Shown: positions 22,604-34,051, numbered from the stretch's first letter. The stretch: 64,000 nt of DNA from Massospora cicadina (GCA_022478985.1 JAKSZP010009202.1:248001-312000), one strand, 5' to 3'. A program made the numbers and translations. Notes: generated by a model not told the origin, from the sequence alone.

Positions 22604-23290
22604 TATTTGGTGTCAGTGGTTTTACAATGGTTTCATTTGTAAATTTACAAGTCGAACCTTGATCTCCCCATATCCTTGTTTATAATGCCTTGAGCCATGT
22701 GGGGCTCAAACCGTGATTGTTGGTAAGGTCAAATAAATTCCCATAGAGCCTGTCTGGTACTTCTACCTACCTCAATTTGGTGTTTACTACCACTTGATGA
22801 CCAGAGGGAATGGATTTAGGTCTGGTCTCCTGGAGAGGCGATCTTCAAAATTCGTATTCTGATGGGGGAGAGCCCAGATCTTCCTCTTTAGTCAAGTGTA
22901 GTGCACCAGAATTACACCATCACTATAGGCTTGGTTGACTTGTCCCAGATGCATTAGATCCTTTGGCACTCCAATTGAGGTAAAATAAAATGGAATCCGC
23001 TGCCCCAGTTTATAAACGTCTCTTTTTTCATATGGATGACTGCACCAAAGTTTCACATAAATGTGATTCCAATTAGCAGGTTGTAACAGCTGTTTGGCAG
23101 CACTATCGCTGGATCTATGATGACAATTGACCCAAACTGCAAGGTCAACGCACTATACGCTCCCTCTGAGATTGTGCTTTTGGCTCTAGCGGTCTCATAT
23201 ACTATTTGATGATCTACATCAGCTTTCATTGTCAACTTTGCGATCAACTTATTGGAAACTATGTTGACTGGGGCACCTTTTTATTATTGC
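22604..23290 (-). pseudogene. pol: C protease and linker
   Basis: The open stretch 23247-23053 encodes MIAKLTMKADVDHQIV and LPNSCYNLLIGITFM, the body and C-terminal end of a retropepsin. Just upstream the complement reads IIKKGAPVNIVSNKL, where B has IIDTGAPGNIVSIKL. The active-site Asp-Thr is lost. The remaining 450 bp is the linker to RT. Confidence 0.75.
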
Positions 23291-23329
23291 ACGGACTTGG
23301 GTTTTGGTTAAAAAATGTCACAATATGTA

Positions 23330-24780
23330 CATTCAGAATAAGAAGAATGTTGACAGTCTAATATGTGAATATTTTAAAGGGTTTTTTTCCAAGAAAACTC
23401 ATAATTCCCTCACTGACTTTAGGGCAGTCTTGGATGATAGCATCTACTGGAAGGGCAATATTCACTCCATACAGGGAAGGTGCATCGGAGGAGGGGTAGA
23501 ACTTGTCTAGGGAAACTTGGTCAAACATTTGATTAGCATATGGCTTTGGTTGCTCCATAGATCCTTATTTTGCCATGTCCTTGGCTGGCACTCATGTCAA
23601 TATATTCACCCTCCAATTGTCTGATGATATACTAATATGTCATTGTACTGAGGGGCTTCCGCTGAATATTCTTTAATAGGTTCAGGTGGGACTTTTGGGG
23701 TTGGGATAGTGGAGATAGAGAGCCACATCTCTATTCCACTCTGACTTTTCCTGGTATTGATGTTCCTGTTGTACGTACTGGACCTGCCAATTGAGGCAAC
23801 CTCATTCCAGGTGCCCAGGGTGACTGCATCAAAAACAATTTACCCCATAGGGCCTATGTCCTTGATTATTGTAAGATGACCCACGCCAAAAGTTGGCTGT
23901 AGGTGATTGGAATAAACAGGTCCATGTCAATAGAATGACTGCAGACATTTGGTATAGTTATGCCTAGGTCAATTGTTGGGCTGTTGACAATAAGCAGGTC
24001 CAGGGCAGAAGTTAAACTGCTGGGGGTAACTTGGCAGAATTTTGAACCAGATGGGATAAATCCTGAAAATAACAAAAGTTTGATGATGGCGACAGTATGT
24101 TTACGTTCTACATTGGGTGGAGGGAAGGTAGCAGATAAATGGTGCAAAAACTAAACAATTTTGAGCAGTGGTACGTCATCATCCAACATTGGGATCATGA
24201 AGTTGTAAAGCTTGCAGTATGGCTTTGCTGCAGAGGTCATTGCAATGCATACGTCAGATTCAGATAAAGTCCCTGCCCCAATTGACACACGGGCTTCAAC
24301 CATGAATCAGTCAGTAAATGCAGTGAGGATCTCTGATGCTGGAACCCAATGGTCAATAATTCAGCCTTCCACTGCAACATCTTTGCAGTTTCTCTTGACA
24401 ACCTCAGCACAGTATCCTTCACTTATTGGTATGTAATAATATTGTTTGGAAGAAAGCAGGTAACTTGGTCATCACTTCAAACATCCAAGGTGTACATTAG
24501 CAGTTTTGTTTTATGCCAATCTGAGGCTCATTCTGTTAAAACTCAAATCACTTAAAGAACCTCGAATATTTCCATCATGATCAAAAATGAGGCAGCTTAT
24601 CAATACAAACCTCCTGTAGAAGCTTATCCTGCCTTTTAGCACAGCTTCTAAGGCAAATTTAATTTTTTATATTAAGTTGGCACAGTGTGTTAAAAAAGTT
24701 ACCCATTTGTGCAGGCCTGATGTGAAATAGCTGACGCCTTCAGTGTTTTATTTATTTTATTTTTTTGGTGTTGATCAATG
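23330..24780 (-). pseudogene. gag: C gag
   Basis: This is the segment between primer-binding site and protease, collinear with B 15780-17700. Shared nucleotide segments include the GTACGTCATCATCC/GTCGTCATCATCC block and the block at 24870 against 17790. Only short open frames remain and the zinc knuckle is not legible with confidence. Confidence 0.6.
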
Positions 24781-24786
24781 GGCCCC

Positions 24787-24801
24787 TGTAGTGAGCACCA
24801 C
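24787..24801 (-). promoter_or_regulatory. C primer-binding site
   Basis: The element strand reads TGGTGCTCACTACAGGGG (18-nt form, 24784-24801), directly inside the 5' LTR. It is identical to the sites of K and J over 18 nt. Confidence 0.8.
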
Positions 24802-25184
24802 TATTTGAATTTCAGTGATATTATTGAGATACGCCAAGAGGTTTTTGCACAGAATCACCCACTGAGCAAAGGGCAAATGATATGAAGATCGCCAGCCCTT
24901 GAAACAACTTAATAAATATTATAGAATATGAAGCAATAGATCCAATGATACTTTTATATGATATTTATTAGCAGATTCCTTCAGCTTACTCTACTCTTCT
25001 TAACCACAACAATCCTCCTCCTTATCTCATCTCACTTATATCTCATTGACTTCAAAAGATATTGCTCTCTCAACTTGGGCTATTCAGTTCCACTGTATTC
25101 TTATTGGTTCAGGTAGAGTCTACTTAGTATCAGATTCACAATCGCCTTAGTTTGAGGTGATCTACTAATTATTCATCATATGTC
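24802..25184 (-). repeat. C 5' LTR, first half
   Basis: This is the LTR part next to the primer-binding site. It includes AATGATACTTTTATAT and GCTATTCAGTTCCACTGTATTCT-like segments seen in the B LTRs. It stops at 25184, where element D begins, and continues at 30757. Confidence 0.82.
25180..25184. repeat. Target duplication of D, left copy
   Basis: ATGTC immediately precedes the TGTAACGG start of D and is repeated at 30757-30761 after its TTACA end. Removing D and one copy restores the continuity of the C LTR. Confidence 0.92.
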
Positions 25185-25836
25185 TGTAACGGATCAGGAG
25201 GTACCTGATCCATACATTGGCTTGGATGAGGTGGAGTTTGATCCAAATTTGGCCCTGATTAATTGGGCATCAAACTCAGTAAGTTCAGAACTGGGTGAAA
25301 TTTCCTTCCTGAACCCAAATAACATCTATGGAATGATGATGGGTTTATGCGAGGCTAGATGGTGATCCATTGGGATGGCAAATCTGCACTAATAATGTGG
25401 TGGTTAGGACTTGGAAATGTATAATCAAAAAAGAAAGCTTATTTTATATTCACAGCACACTATTAGGGGAAGACATGGCAGCCCTGAAGGGCAGTTGCGT
25501 CTTTTACAAGGAAAAACAGAATTAAAAATAAAGAATACTTTCTAGCTCAGATAATTTAATTTTAATTAGTAAAATAAGCGGATCAGATCGAAGTTATGAG
25601 CTCAACCAGTGAGCTCAGTGTGGCGTTGGCGTCATTCTTGGCCCTTTCCTGGTCCCAGACTCTGCTGTTAATGTGCAGCGTCATGGGAACAGTTGTTTGA
25701 GAATGCGTGGCAATGACAAGACATGACAGTCAGGTTTGAGGATAGGCCTCTGCGGGCCTGTACCTAGTATGGTCAGTAACATGGCTCTTACTGCCCAACT
25801 CATTTGTTGCATATTGGCGCAAAACCGCCCATTACA
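25185..25836 (+). repeat. D 5' LTR
   Basis: It starts TGTAACGGATCAGG and ends CGCCCATTACA, with a 5-bp terminal inverted repeat TGTAA/TTACA. It aligns end to end with 30104-30756 with scattered, mostly single-base differences. AATAAA-like stretches occur near 25530. The following bases are TTAGACACATTTC, not the TGG start of a usual tRNA primer site. Confidence 0.93.
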
Positions 25837-25888
25837 TTAGACACATTTCAAATACTTTCTTGTCAGTTTTGTGGGGCCCCCAAGAAGA

Positions 25889-26640
25889 GATGGTGGCCCT
25901 AGGAGTGGAGGAATGGTACCGTCATGTGTTAATGGTGGTTATGGTGAGCTTCTCGCTCACATTTGTAATAAGAGAAGTGATTTGAGTGTGTGGATTGAGT
26001 CCCATTAGGATGGAGGAACTCCAGGGAGGACCAAAATCCCCAAAAAGTCGGGCTGCTTTGCCCATGGAAGCTTTGGAGAAAATCCACCAGGTGGTGTTGC
26101 AGATTTTGTTTTCAGGAACGGTTGGCTCAAGCAACAGGTGGGGAGACCCCTTTCTCATTGCAGATTGTGCAAATTGTGGAAGCATTACCCCCATAACTTT
26201 CTGGGTGGGTGCAAGAGTTGGTTGAAGAGCAAGGTTGTCTCCCTGGATTTATGGATGAGTGTGTAGATTGGATTGACCAGGAGGCCTGTCTGGATGAGGC
26301 GCAGGATGAGGCGTGGTCAGCTTTGTTGATGGTATCCCTGGGCTGAGGATCAGTGGAAGATTATGGGCAGATTTTCTGCCCATTGGTAAAGGCAGCAAGA
26401 GTCTCAGATTCACAATCATCGCGAAAGTTCAGACAAGGGCTGCAAGCAGATATGTTGGCTGCTATGGCGGCTGCTAAAATGCAGGGTTTGTTGGCGGAGG
26501 AAATTGCATTGGCAGTGCAAGTGGAGAAACAATTAGCGTTGGCGCATAACTGACGGAAGGATTCAATGTCCCTAGGAAGGGTCCAGTCGCCTGTTGTATC
26601 CAATAGAGGATGAGGAGGTTGGTGGGGTTCTCCTCAGAAC
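25889..26640 (+). pseudogene. gag: D gag
   Basis: This is a gag-like region after the leader. One stretch encodes RMEELQGGPKSPKSRAALPMEALEKI (about 26005-26080). Another encodes DYGQIFCPLVKAARVSD then FRQGLQADMLAAMAAAK and LLAEEIALAVQVEKQLA (26358-26550), the typical end of a Gypsy capsid. Stops at about 25984, 26222, 26344 and 26551 break it. A CCHC knuckle was not found. Confidence 0.7.
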
Positions 26641-26699
26641 TTTGTGAATATCCATGGGGGTGCCTGCCAGGGGAACGGTGAGGAGTCAGGGAGAACAGG

Positions 26700-27020
26700 C
26701 TAGGGACCTGGGCAAAGCCATAGTCCTCAAGCTACCTTGCCTGATAATTTGCAATCTGAGAATGCTTTTAACATTAAGCCTTCTTCTTTGCTTTATCCTA
26801 GGTTATTTATTCCCATGGAGTTATACTCTCATTGTCATACAGAGAAGGTGCCGGCCCTGGTGGATACAGATCCAAGAAAAATTATGTGGAATTTGCTTTG
26901 GCAGAACAGTTGAAGTTGGAGATGAGAAGGGGTCCTGAGGTGTTGTTTACTGATGTGTTGAGAAGAGCCCCATCATGGGTTCTGGAGCCCTTGATTGTCA
27001 TTTGGAAGAACCCCTTTTGA
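26700..27020 (+). pseudogene. pol: D protease
   Basis: One frame reads EKVPALVDTDPRK, resembling an ALVDTGA active site with Gly changed to Asp. A neighbouring frame continues with KNYVEFALAEQLKLEMRRGPEVLFTD, as protease bodies of chromoviruses do. A frameshift around 26870 separates them. Confidence 0.7.
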
Positions 27021-27177
27021 TTAAAGCAAGGTTTCTGTGCGATCTGGAATCTAGCCCACCCCGTGGTGCTGGGGATATGATGGTGGCATCACTTCCAGCC
27101 ACGGATTGATTTATGACATAAGATGATTACCTTGTCACCACAGATTGGACCTCGGATGACATGGAAAATGGAGGTGG

Positions 27178-27945
27178 GTGCAACGTTCTGAGCAGATGCA
27201 GGAATTTAGGGGGATGCAGGAGGTAGAGCTACCACCTGAATACAGCAACTTTGTTGAGGTATTTGGTCCCATTGGTAGTTTGCCTTTTTCCCTACAGGCT
27301 CTTTCGCATTTTTGTTTTGGTTCAAGGAGGGGTCAGAGCTTCCCAGGGGATGCCCAGTCTATGCTCTCAATGAACGGGTCAGAGAAGCATTGGAGAACCA
27401 TTTGGAGTCAATGTTGAACAAAGGGATGATTGAGCCTTCCATTTCACCGGTTGTGTCTCCTGTATTGTTGGTACCAAAGGCGAGTGGCAATTTATGCCCA
27501 TGTGTGGATTTCTGGCGTTTAAACATGGTCATGGAGCCAGATCTGTATCTGATGCCCCTGTTGAAAAACATTCTTCCAATGGTCACCGGATGTATGATGT
27601 TTACAAAGCTTGACCTGGCGGATGCCTTTAATCAGATACTGGTGCGACTGAGCACCAGCAATACACAGCATTCAAGTGCCACCTAGGGGTGTACCAATAT
27701 CACGTAATGCCATTTGTACTGAGGAATTCCCCACAGTGCTCTAGTGGATGATTGACCATGCCCTTTGAGGGATGATTGGTCGATGCTGTGCCGCTTATAT
27801 GGATGTTATTCTAGTATTCTCATGGTCCAAGGAGGAGCATGTATGAGATGTCTGGGAAGTTTTGGGGGTGTTCAGCCATGTGGGTTTAAGGTTAAAGCCT
27901 TCCAAGTGCGAGTTTGAACAAAGCTCAGTAATGTTCTTTGGCAAC
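27178..27945 (+). pseudogene. pol: D reverse transcriptase
   Basis: It begins with the LPPEYSNFVEVFG element that precedes chromovirus RTs. It continues with KEGSELPRGCPVYALNERV, ALENHLESMLNKGMIEPS, SPVVSPVLLVPKASGNL and FTKLDLADAFNQI in a shifted frame. The catalytic box reads AYMDVILVF at 27794-27820; the second aspartate is Val, so polymerase activity should be lost. The C-terminal part carries stops around 27690 and 27850. Confidence 0.88.
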
Positions 27946-28583
27946 TGGTGTTCCAGAATGGATTGGGAGTGTGTCTTGATAAGCTCTGGGTGGTGTTGGC
28001 ATGGAAAGCCCCCATGGATCAGACAGGGGTGCAAAGCTTTTTAAGAACATTGAATTTCCTTTGTCAGTTTGTGAAAAATCTTTCCCAGATGGCCTTACCT
28101 CTCACTCGCTTGACCCAAGACATTCCATTAATATGGGGAAAGGAAGAGGCATGGGCCAATGAATTACTGAAGGTTAAGTTACTTACTGCACCAGTTCTAG
28201 CCCATCCAGATCCTGGAAAACCTTTCATGGTCAAGACGGATGCTTTGAATTATGCTGTGGGAGCAGTATTGCTTCAGGAAGGGGAAGACAGGTTGGAGCA
28301 TCCCATATGTTACTTCAGCTTTAAGTTGCTACTCGCAGAAATGAACTATCTGATATATGATAAGGAGTTGTTGACAGTGATGGCTGACTTGCGTAAATGG
28401 CAACATCACCTGCTCTACGCATGGCACCCTATCATTATCTGGATGAATCACAAAGCCCTGGAGAACTATTGTGAACCCAAAAAGATGAACCAGCAACAGG
28501 TCAGATGGCATGTGGAGCTGGTCTGCTATGATTTCCGGGTGGAGTACAGGCCTGGGGCTTCAAATTCCTGGCGGATTGGCTGA
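27946..28583 (+). pseudogene. pol: D RT connection and RNase H
   Basis: A 211-codon open frame contains FLRTLNFLCQFVKNLSQMALPLTRL, LAHPDPGKPFMVKTDALNYAVGAVL, EHPICYFSFKLLLAEMNY, YDKELLTVMADLRKWQHHL, HKALENY and DFRVEYRPGASN. This is the full order of connection plus RNase H. The final ADxLSR of the domain appears only after a frame break. It degrades the RNA of the RNA-DNA hybrid. Confidence 0.9.
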
Positions 28584-28799
28584 GTCAAGATGGGGCTTTC
28601 GTGTATGAAAAGGAGGAATTGGAGGAGTTCAACACCGCAACAATGTTCCATCTGGACCAATTCGCAATGATTGAAGATAGGGGGAGTGTGTTGGTGGAGG
28701 AAGTGCATTGGAAGCAGAGGAGCGCGGAATTCGCCCAAAGGCTGAAATCCAAGATGATGGAGGGTTAGCCACACCGGTAACATGCAGATTACGTGAAGA

Positions 28800-29880
28800 G
28801 ATTTGGGGTGTTATACCACAAGTCGCGTGTATGGGTATCTAACCCATCATTATGGCGGGAGTTAATCTGGGCTTCTCATGACCATCCACTGGTGGGTCAC
28901 CCGGGAGTAGAGAAGATGATGGAATTGATACAGCAGTAGTATTCATGGCCAGGCCTTCATAAGGATGTTCAAAAGTACATGCGGGAGTGTTTGGTATGTT
29001 CAAAGTCAAAGCTATCAAGAAAACCACCATTGGGTAAGTTGAATCTGCTGCCAATACCACAATTCCCTTGGAGTTCAATCAGTATCAATTTCATAGTGGG
29101 ACTTAAAAAAGTGCAGGGGAAGGACGCGATTATGGTGGCCATAGACAGGCTTACCAAATACGCTGAGTTCTTTCCATGTACTGGGAGTTTTTTGGTGAAG
29201 GATGCGGCAAGAGTTTTCATTGATGAGGTGTTCTCTTGGCATGGATTGCCTGAGGAGATCATTTTGGACTGGGGCCCACAATTAATTTCTAAATTTTAGT
29301 CAAGTCTACTGGGAAGCTTGAAGATCAAGCTGGGTCAGTCCTTGGCATACCATCCTCATCCAATGGACAAACGGAGAGGGTGAACCAGATACTCAAACAG
29401 TATCTTCTGTGTTACATGTCCAATCATCAGTATACCTGGGTTTTGTGGGTCTAGATGGGCCAGTTTGCTTACGACAACCCTTTTTAATTATTAACAGGAA
29501 TGTCGTCATTTTTCATGAATCATGGGCTCAACCCAGATCAAACGAGATATCTGTGGGTGGCATATGTCAGGGGGCAAGAGATGTTACATACCATGTCAGA
29601 TGTCCAGAAGAAGCTATGGGGGAATGTGGAGCAGGTGATATCTCAGCAGAAGTGATAGGCAGCTCGCCAAAGGGTGCCAGATCCGGAGTTTCTGCCTGGG
29701 GACTGGGTATTGGTGGCAGCCAAGAACTATGCCATCCCAGTTAAGAGTCATAAGCTGGGTCCAAAGTTTTTGGGCCTGTACCAGATCATCTGAGCCATTA
29801 ATCGGGTTGCTTTTGAGTTGAGCTTGCCAGTAGGTTCATGAGCCCATCCAGTGATCCATGCTACCCAGCTACAAGCTTTT
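28800..29880 (+). pseudogene. pol: D integrase with GPY/F-type module
   Basis: The zinc finger appears as HPLVGHPGVEKMMELIQ then YMRECLVCSKSK. The catalytic core has SSISINFIVGLKKVQG (Asn where Asp is normal), AIDRLTKYAEFFPC, HGLPEEIILDWGPQLISKF (second Asp kept), and beyond a frame break a QTERVNQI-type segment near 29370. From 29680 the sequence reads PEFLPGDWVLVAAKNY then KLGPKFLGLYQII, the GPY/F-like module. Multiple breaks are present. Confidence 0.88.
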
Positions 29881-29899
29881 GTGGGTGTGGGGCTGAAGC

Positions 29900-30045
29900 A
29901 GCCTGGTCTTCTGAATCCTAGAGATTGGGAGATGCCAGAATATGAGGCGGAACGTTTACTGGATGCCAAGTGGGTGAGAGTCTGGCAGCAACTGCCGATG
30001 AAGTGGAAGGGCAAATCAGTGGAGGAGGCGACATGACAAATGATG
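29900..30045 (+). pseudogene. pol: D chromodomain
   Basis: The C terminus reads PEYEAERLLDAKWVR then QLPMKWKGKSVEEAT, a stop in place of the expected Trp, and then MDDCAHCPEKVREF. This matches the chromodomain pattern YEVE..LD, LVKWKGY..EEATWE, and a closing helix. In chromoviruses this domain steers integration to marked chromatin. The Trp-to-stop (TGA) change truncates it. Confidence 0.87.
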
Positions 30046-30091
30046 GATGACTGTGCACATTGCCCAGAGAAGGTCAGGGAGTTCTGGTCTT

Positions 30092-30103
30092 CACAGGGGG
30101 TGA
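30092..30103 (+). promoter_or_regulatory. D polypurine tract
   Basis: CACAGGGGGTGA directly precedes TGTAAGGG, the start of the 3' LTR, and should act as plus-strand primer site. Confidence 0.7.
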
Positions 30104-30756
30104 TGTAAGGGATCAGGAGACACCTGATCCATACATTGGCTTGGATCAGGTGGAGTTTGATCTGAATGTGGCACTGATTCAACGGGCATCAAACTCAGTA
30201 AGTTCAGAACTGGGTGGAATTGCCTTCCCAAACCCAAATCACATCTGCGGAATGATGACGGGTTTACACAAGGCTTGGATGGTGATCCAGTGGGATAGCA
30301 AATCTGCACTAATGATGTGGTGGTCAGGGCTTAGAAAAGTCTAATTGAAAAAGAAAGCTTATTTTTATATTTGCAGTGCACTATTTAGGGAAGACGTGGC
30401 AGCCCTGAAGGGCAGTTGCGTCTTCTATAAAGAAAAACAGAATTTGAAATAAAGAATACTTGCTAGCTCAGATAATGTTAATTTTATTAGTAAAATAAGT
30501 GGACTGGATCAAAGTTATGAGCTCAACCAGTGAGCTTGGTGTGGCGTTGGCGTCATTCTCAGCCCTTTCCTGGTCCCAGACTCTGCTGTTAATGTGCAGC
30601 GTCGTGTGACAATGGTTTGAGAATACGTGGCAATGATGAGACATGGTGGTCAGGTTTGGGGATGGGCCTCTGCGGGCCTGTACCTAGTAAGGTCAGTAAC
30701 ATGGCTCTTACTGCCCAACTCATTTGTTGCGTATTGGCGAAAAACCACCCATTACA
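30104..30756 (+). repeat. D 3' LTR
   Basis: It begins TGTAAGGGATCAGG and ends CACCCATTACA. It is the partner of 25185-25836 and is immediately followed by the duplicated target ATGTC. Confidence 0.93.
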
Positions 30757-30945
30757 ATGTCAACATCACCTTATTTCTTAATTTGGAGAGAATCCACTAA
30801 ATAGACATTTTAGGCTCAATATAACCCTATTGCCTTATGTCAAGGCGATCTCATTTATGGGGATACAGCTTTGTTCAGCCAATTCTTGCCCATTCCACTG
30901 TAACGACTTAAGGGCTTATCACCCATTAATATCAGAATCTTGACA
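30757..30945 (-). repeat. C 5' LTR, second half, with target duplication of D at its left
   Basis: The first five bases, ATGTC (30757-30761), duplicate 25180-25184. From there the sequence continues the C LTR (CAACATCACCTT..., then GGGCTTATCACCCATTAATATCAGAATCTTGACA), matching 12140-12309 and 18125-18292. It ends at 30945. Confidence 0.88.
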
Positions 30946-31589
30946 CTCATCTTTGCCAATTTGAACTGACAAATTAGTTTTCTCAGTTCCCATAGTTGCC
31001 CTGGAATATAGTTAGTATGATATGACTATTGGGATACAGCTCATAATCATTTACAAAGGTGTCATCAATCTGAAAGAAGGATTTTATCACTCCTCAAATA
31101 TAAAATTTCTTCTTATTTTGGATAATAAAGACTCCACCAAGAAATATTGCTCTCTTATGGTTGAGTATCCTGTTTCCAATTTACTGTGTAATATTTTACA
31201 TTTGGAAGAATTATGAAAAAGCTTCCCAACTCAGTAGATGCAGTAGAAGGTATACCATTTTATTTTACCAAAGTGATATAAATTAAACCATGAGAACAGG
31301 GATTAGTTCTACTAACTTACCCCTGAGTAAATACCCAAATACTTGCTACATATTACTAGTAATGATGAAATAAGTAGACTTTTACCAAGAGCTTCACCAG
31401 TTCCTTAACATAGCTTATCAGAGGCCTAATGAGATACTAGAATCATAACCAAACAAGATATTTTAGTCAAGAAACACAAGAGATTAGAAGGTAAACACTT
31501 CTTTTGATGAAATTGCCTAGGTACATTTTTTGTTACTCACATTGATTATGGCCTAAATGCCAATAATTTAGTTTGAGCTAACCTCAAGT

Positions 31590-32460
31590 CCATATCTAAT
31601 TTTTTTGAAAAAAGAGAAAATTGAGAAAGCGCAGCAACTACTTGAAGACTGTCAATGTGTTTTCTCTTAGTCAGATATCATATATGGTCACATGAAAGAC
31701 TGGACACATATTTTGACATGTAAATTCAACCCTAAATTCAATTGAAGCCATAGAGAAAGTCAAAGGTAGAGGAGCAATATGTGAAGACCAAGCTTTAAGA
31801 AACTATCAGAGGAAGTCTTAGTTGTGTCCACCCAGAGTCCATGGTATCCTATCTAGTTTCTATAGAAATAATGGTGGTCACGGAATATGTTGGATTACAG
31901 GAAGCTTAAAAGCTTTTCAAGAAAGGACAGCTATCCAATTTTACAAATTGGTGGTGCTCTGGCCCATATTTCCAGTTCAAATTACTTATCTGTGTTAGAC
32001 CTCCCCAGTGGCTATTGGAAGATGAATCTGTCACTAGAGGACTAAGAAAAATGCGCTTTGATATGCACATAGGGCCATTTCAACCTACCTGTCTCCCTCA
32101 GGGATTAAGAAATCCTTCACCTCATTTTATTGGGCAATGGATCACATCATGCAAGGTCTCAAAATAAGCTGTATGATCATAATCTGGATGACATAACCAT
32201 GCTCTCAAAAATTTTACTGATCATCTGGACCATCTTAAGTCTTTTTAATGACTAAAAGAGAACCACCTCAAGTTAAAACCTACAAAGTATACCTTCATCC
32301 AGCAAACTGGAACTTTTAGGACAAGCCATATTCTGGGTAGGAATTCAACCCTTGTAAATTAAGTTAAATCAATCTCTAAGATCCTTGAGCCAAAGAGCCT
32401 CTGAGACATACAGGTTTTTAGGAATGATGTGGTATTACCATTAATTTATCCATAATTTAG
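31590..32460 (+). pseudogene. pol: H reverse transcriptase
   Basis: Collinear with the A RT. The palm region near 31990-32060 corresponds to DLANSYWQMDLSPED. The catalytic box is legible as NLDDIT around 32180-32200, and the connection corresponds to GMMWYYH-like sequence near 32420. Stops and indels occur every few dozen bases. Confidence 0.72.
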
Positions 32461-32995
32461 CTCAGCTCACTGAACCTTTTGTCAAGTTGCTTGCTAAAAA
32501 CACCCCTTTTATGTGGGGAGTAAAGCAAAGAGCTGCATTCACGATAATGAAGAATTTTGTTATAAAAGAAGACCAATTCTACAACATCCAGACTATGGGA
32601 AGCCCATCATTCTGTTTACAGAAGCCTGAAACTTAGCCATAGAGGCCATACTCATACAACTGAATGATGAAGGCATTGACCATACGGTGTTCATTATATC
32701 ATAACGCTTTTAAATGCTGAGCAAAATTATAGTGTGATTATTAAAGAGTGCTTAGGTGTTCTCCTTGCGGAAAAAAATTTCAGATCTTGTTGTTCAGTAA
32801 AAATTTTACAGTTGTTACAGACCACGTTTCCTTAAAATGGCCTCAGAACATGAATGATTCAACAGAGACTATCCTGATAGACTCTCAAACTTCAACACTA
32901 TTACATGAAAATCGTCCAATGAGCTGGAATGAAGCACATGAACATAGATGGACTGACTTGATTGTCCCCACTACATCTAAACAATAGTTAAGCTG
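32461..32995 (+). pseudogene. pol: H RNase H
   Basis: The open stretch 32748-32987 encodes NFTVVTDHVSLKWPQNMND, matching the TVVTNHASLKWLHN of E1 and keeping TDH. Flanking DNA corresponds to the ML(S)KAE.NY and LLQQRPILQHPDYGK-like motifs. The frame is broken around it. Confidence 0.75.
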
Positions 32996-33119
32996 AATGG
33001 TTACATAATCTACAAATTGAAGACAGATTTTGTAAGCAATAAGTTAAACCAATCTAAATGATGATAAAATTGGCACTGTAAAAAAACAAATTTTTAACAG
33101 ACTATACATTAAAGTCATT

Positions 33120-34051
33120 GCCATTTTGTTACCTTACTTGCGATTTTTGAAACATTTACCAATTATAATTGAAGCTCACAATACCTTAGCACATGGAGGA
33201 GCCAGAAAACCTGATGGATGGATCAAGGTTTGATATCATTGGAGAGGAATACTGGAAAATGTAGTGGAAGTCTTAGACGCTTGCATAACTTTTAAAAACA
33301 AATTCTGCATAAGTTCATTTATAAGTATCAGCTGATAACCCCTCAGTAGTCATTTTCATATCATCAGTTTAGACGTCATAGGTCTATTGCCAGAATCCAC
33401 AGGAGTAATTTGATACGTCCTTCAGGGATAATCATTTTTACAAAGTGGGTTGAAGCAATTGCCATTCCTTCTCAGACCGCCAAGGCTGCTAATCATTTTT
33501 TATATAAAAATATTTACTAGGCATGGTTGCCTGCATGTCCTACTATGCATTAATAGTAATAACTTTACATCAATAGTTGTGAGAATTTAGATATTATATG
33601 GGAACTCAACAGCTATTCTCAGCAACTTAAAACCCATCAACTAACGGAATACAGAAAGAGCAAATGGAACAGTAGTTTCTATATTACAAAAATATGGCTA
33701 CTACTAATCTATTATATCGGGACCAATAACTATCAAGCGCATTGATGGCTTACAGGGTAAGTTTTCATCAATTTATCGAAATTTTACCCTAAAATGCCCT
33801 ATATGGAAGAGAACCTGGAATTCTGGCTCTACTAGATCGTGATGTTACCAGTGATATTACCAAAGAACCTGAGAAAACGTTATTTGGATTAACTCAGAAG
33901 ATTATACATCTTTAATTAGAGACAATAACAAATTTAGCTAAGATGGTTACAAGAGAAGGCCAAGGAGAAAATGCAACTCACCAACCTTTACCCACTTTTA
34001 GGATTTCATATTTTAGTTTTGTACTATCACAGCCATATAGTGCTCTGAGGA
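33120..34051 (+). pseudogene. pol: H integrase, part before K
   Basis: The zinc finger reads IEAHNTLAHGGARKP and then LDACITFKN; the second Cys of the Cys pair is Phe. The core motif corresponds to LLCINSNNFTS. Later ALMAYR, EPGIL-like and MVTREGQGENATHQPLPTF (33943-34005) match the integrase end of A and K. At 34051 element K intervenes. Confidence 0.75.
34047..34051. repeat. Target duplication of K, left copy
   Basis: GAGGA precedes the K LTR start; AAGGA follows its end at 45196-45200. Four of five bases match. The host H sequence is continuous across the site once K is removed, which supports a degraded 5-bp duplication. Confidence 0.6.

Larger units (their letters stand above)
25185..30756 (+). 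mobile_element. D: Ty3/Gypsy chromovirus with both LTRs and target duplication
   Basis: The LTRs are 652 and 653 bp (25185-25836, 30104-30756) and begin TGTAA and end TTACA. Between them lie gag, protease, RT, RNase H, integrase with a GPY/F-type module, and a C-terminal chromodomain, then a purine tract before the 3' LTR. A perfect ATGTC duplication flanks it. It inserted into the 5' LTR of C, so it is younger than C. Scattered differences between its LTRs, stops, and a lost RT aspartate show it is no longer autonomous. Confidence 0.95.
18293..30945 (-). mobile_element. C: Ty3/Gypsy element, sister of B, with two nested insertions
   Basis: Right to left: 5' LTR (30945-30757 and 25184-24802, split by element D), primer-binding site (24801-24787), gag, protease, RT, RNase H (interrupted by a 1.6-kb insertion at 19751-21361), integrase, and then the LTR at 17740-18292. 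The layout and sequence match B. The right LTR edge, CAGAATCTTGACA, is at 30945. All domains are decayed. Confidence 0.87.
30946..34051 (+). mobile_element. H: plus-strand Gypsy pol remnant of the A/K family, main part
   Basis: It begins abruptly beside the C LTR, within the protease-RT linker. The 31020-31090 stretch aligns with the complement of A 9360-9440. It then runs through RT, RNase H and integrase, all AT-rich and full of stops. At 34051 it is interrupted by element K and resumes at 45196, where its integrase tail, purine tract and 3' LTR follow. Its gag and protease are absent. Confidence 0.82.
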
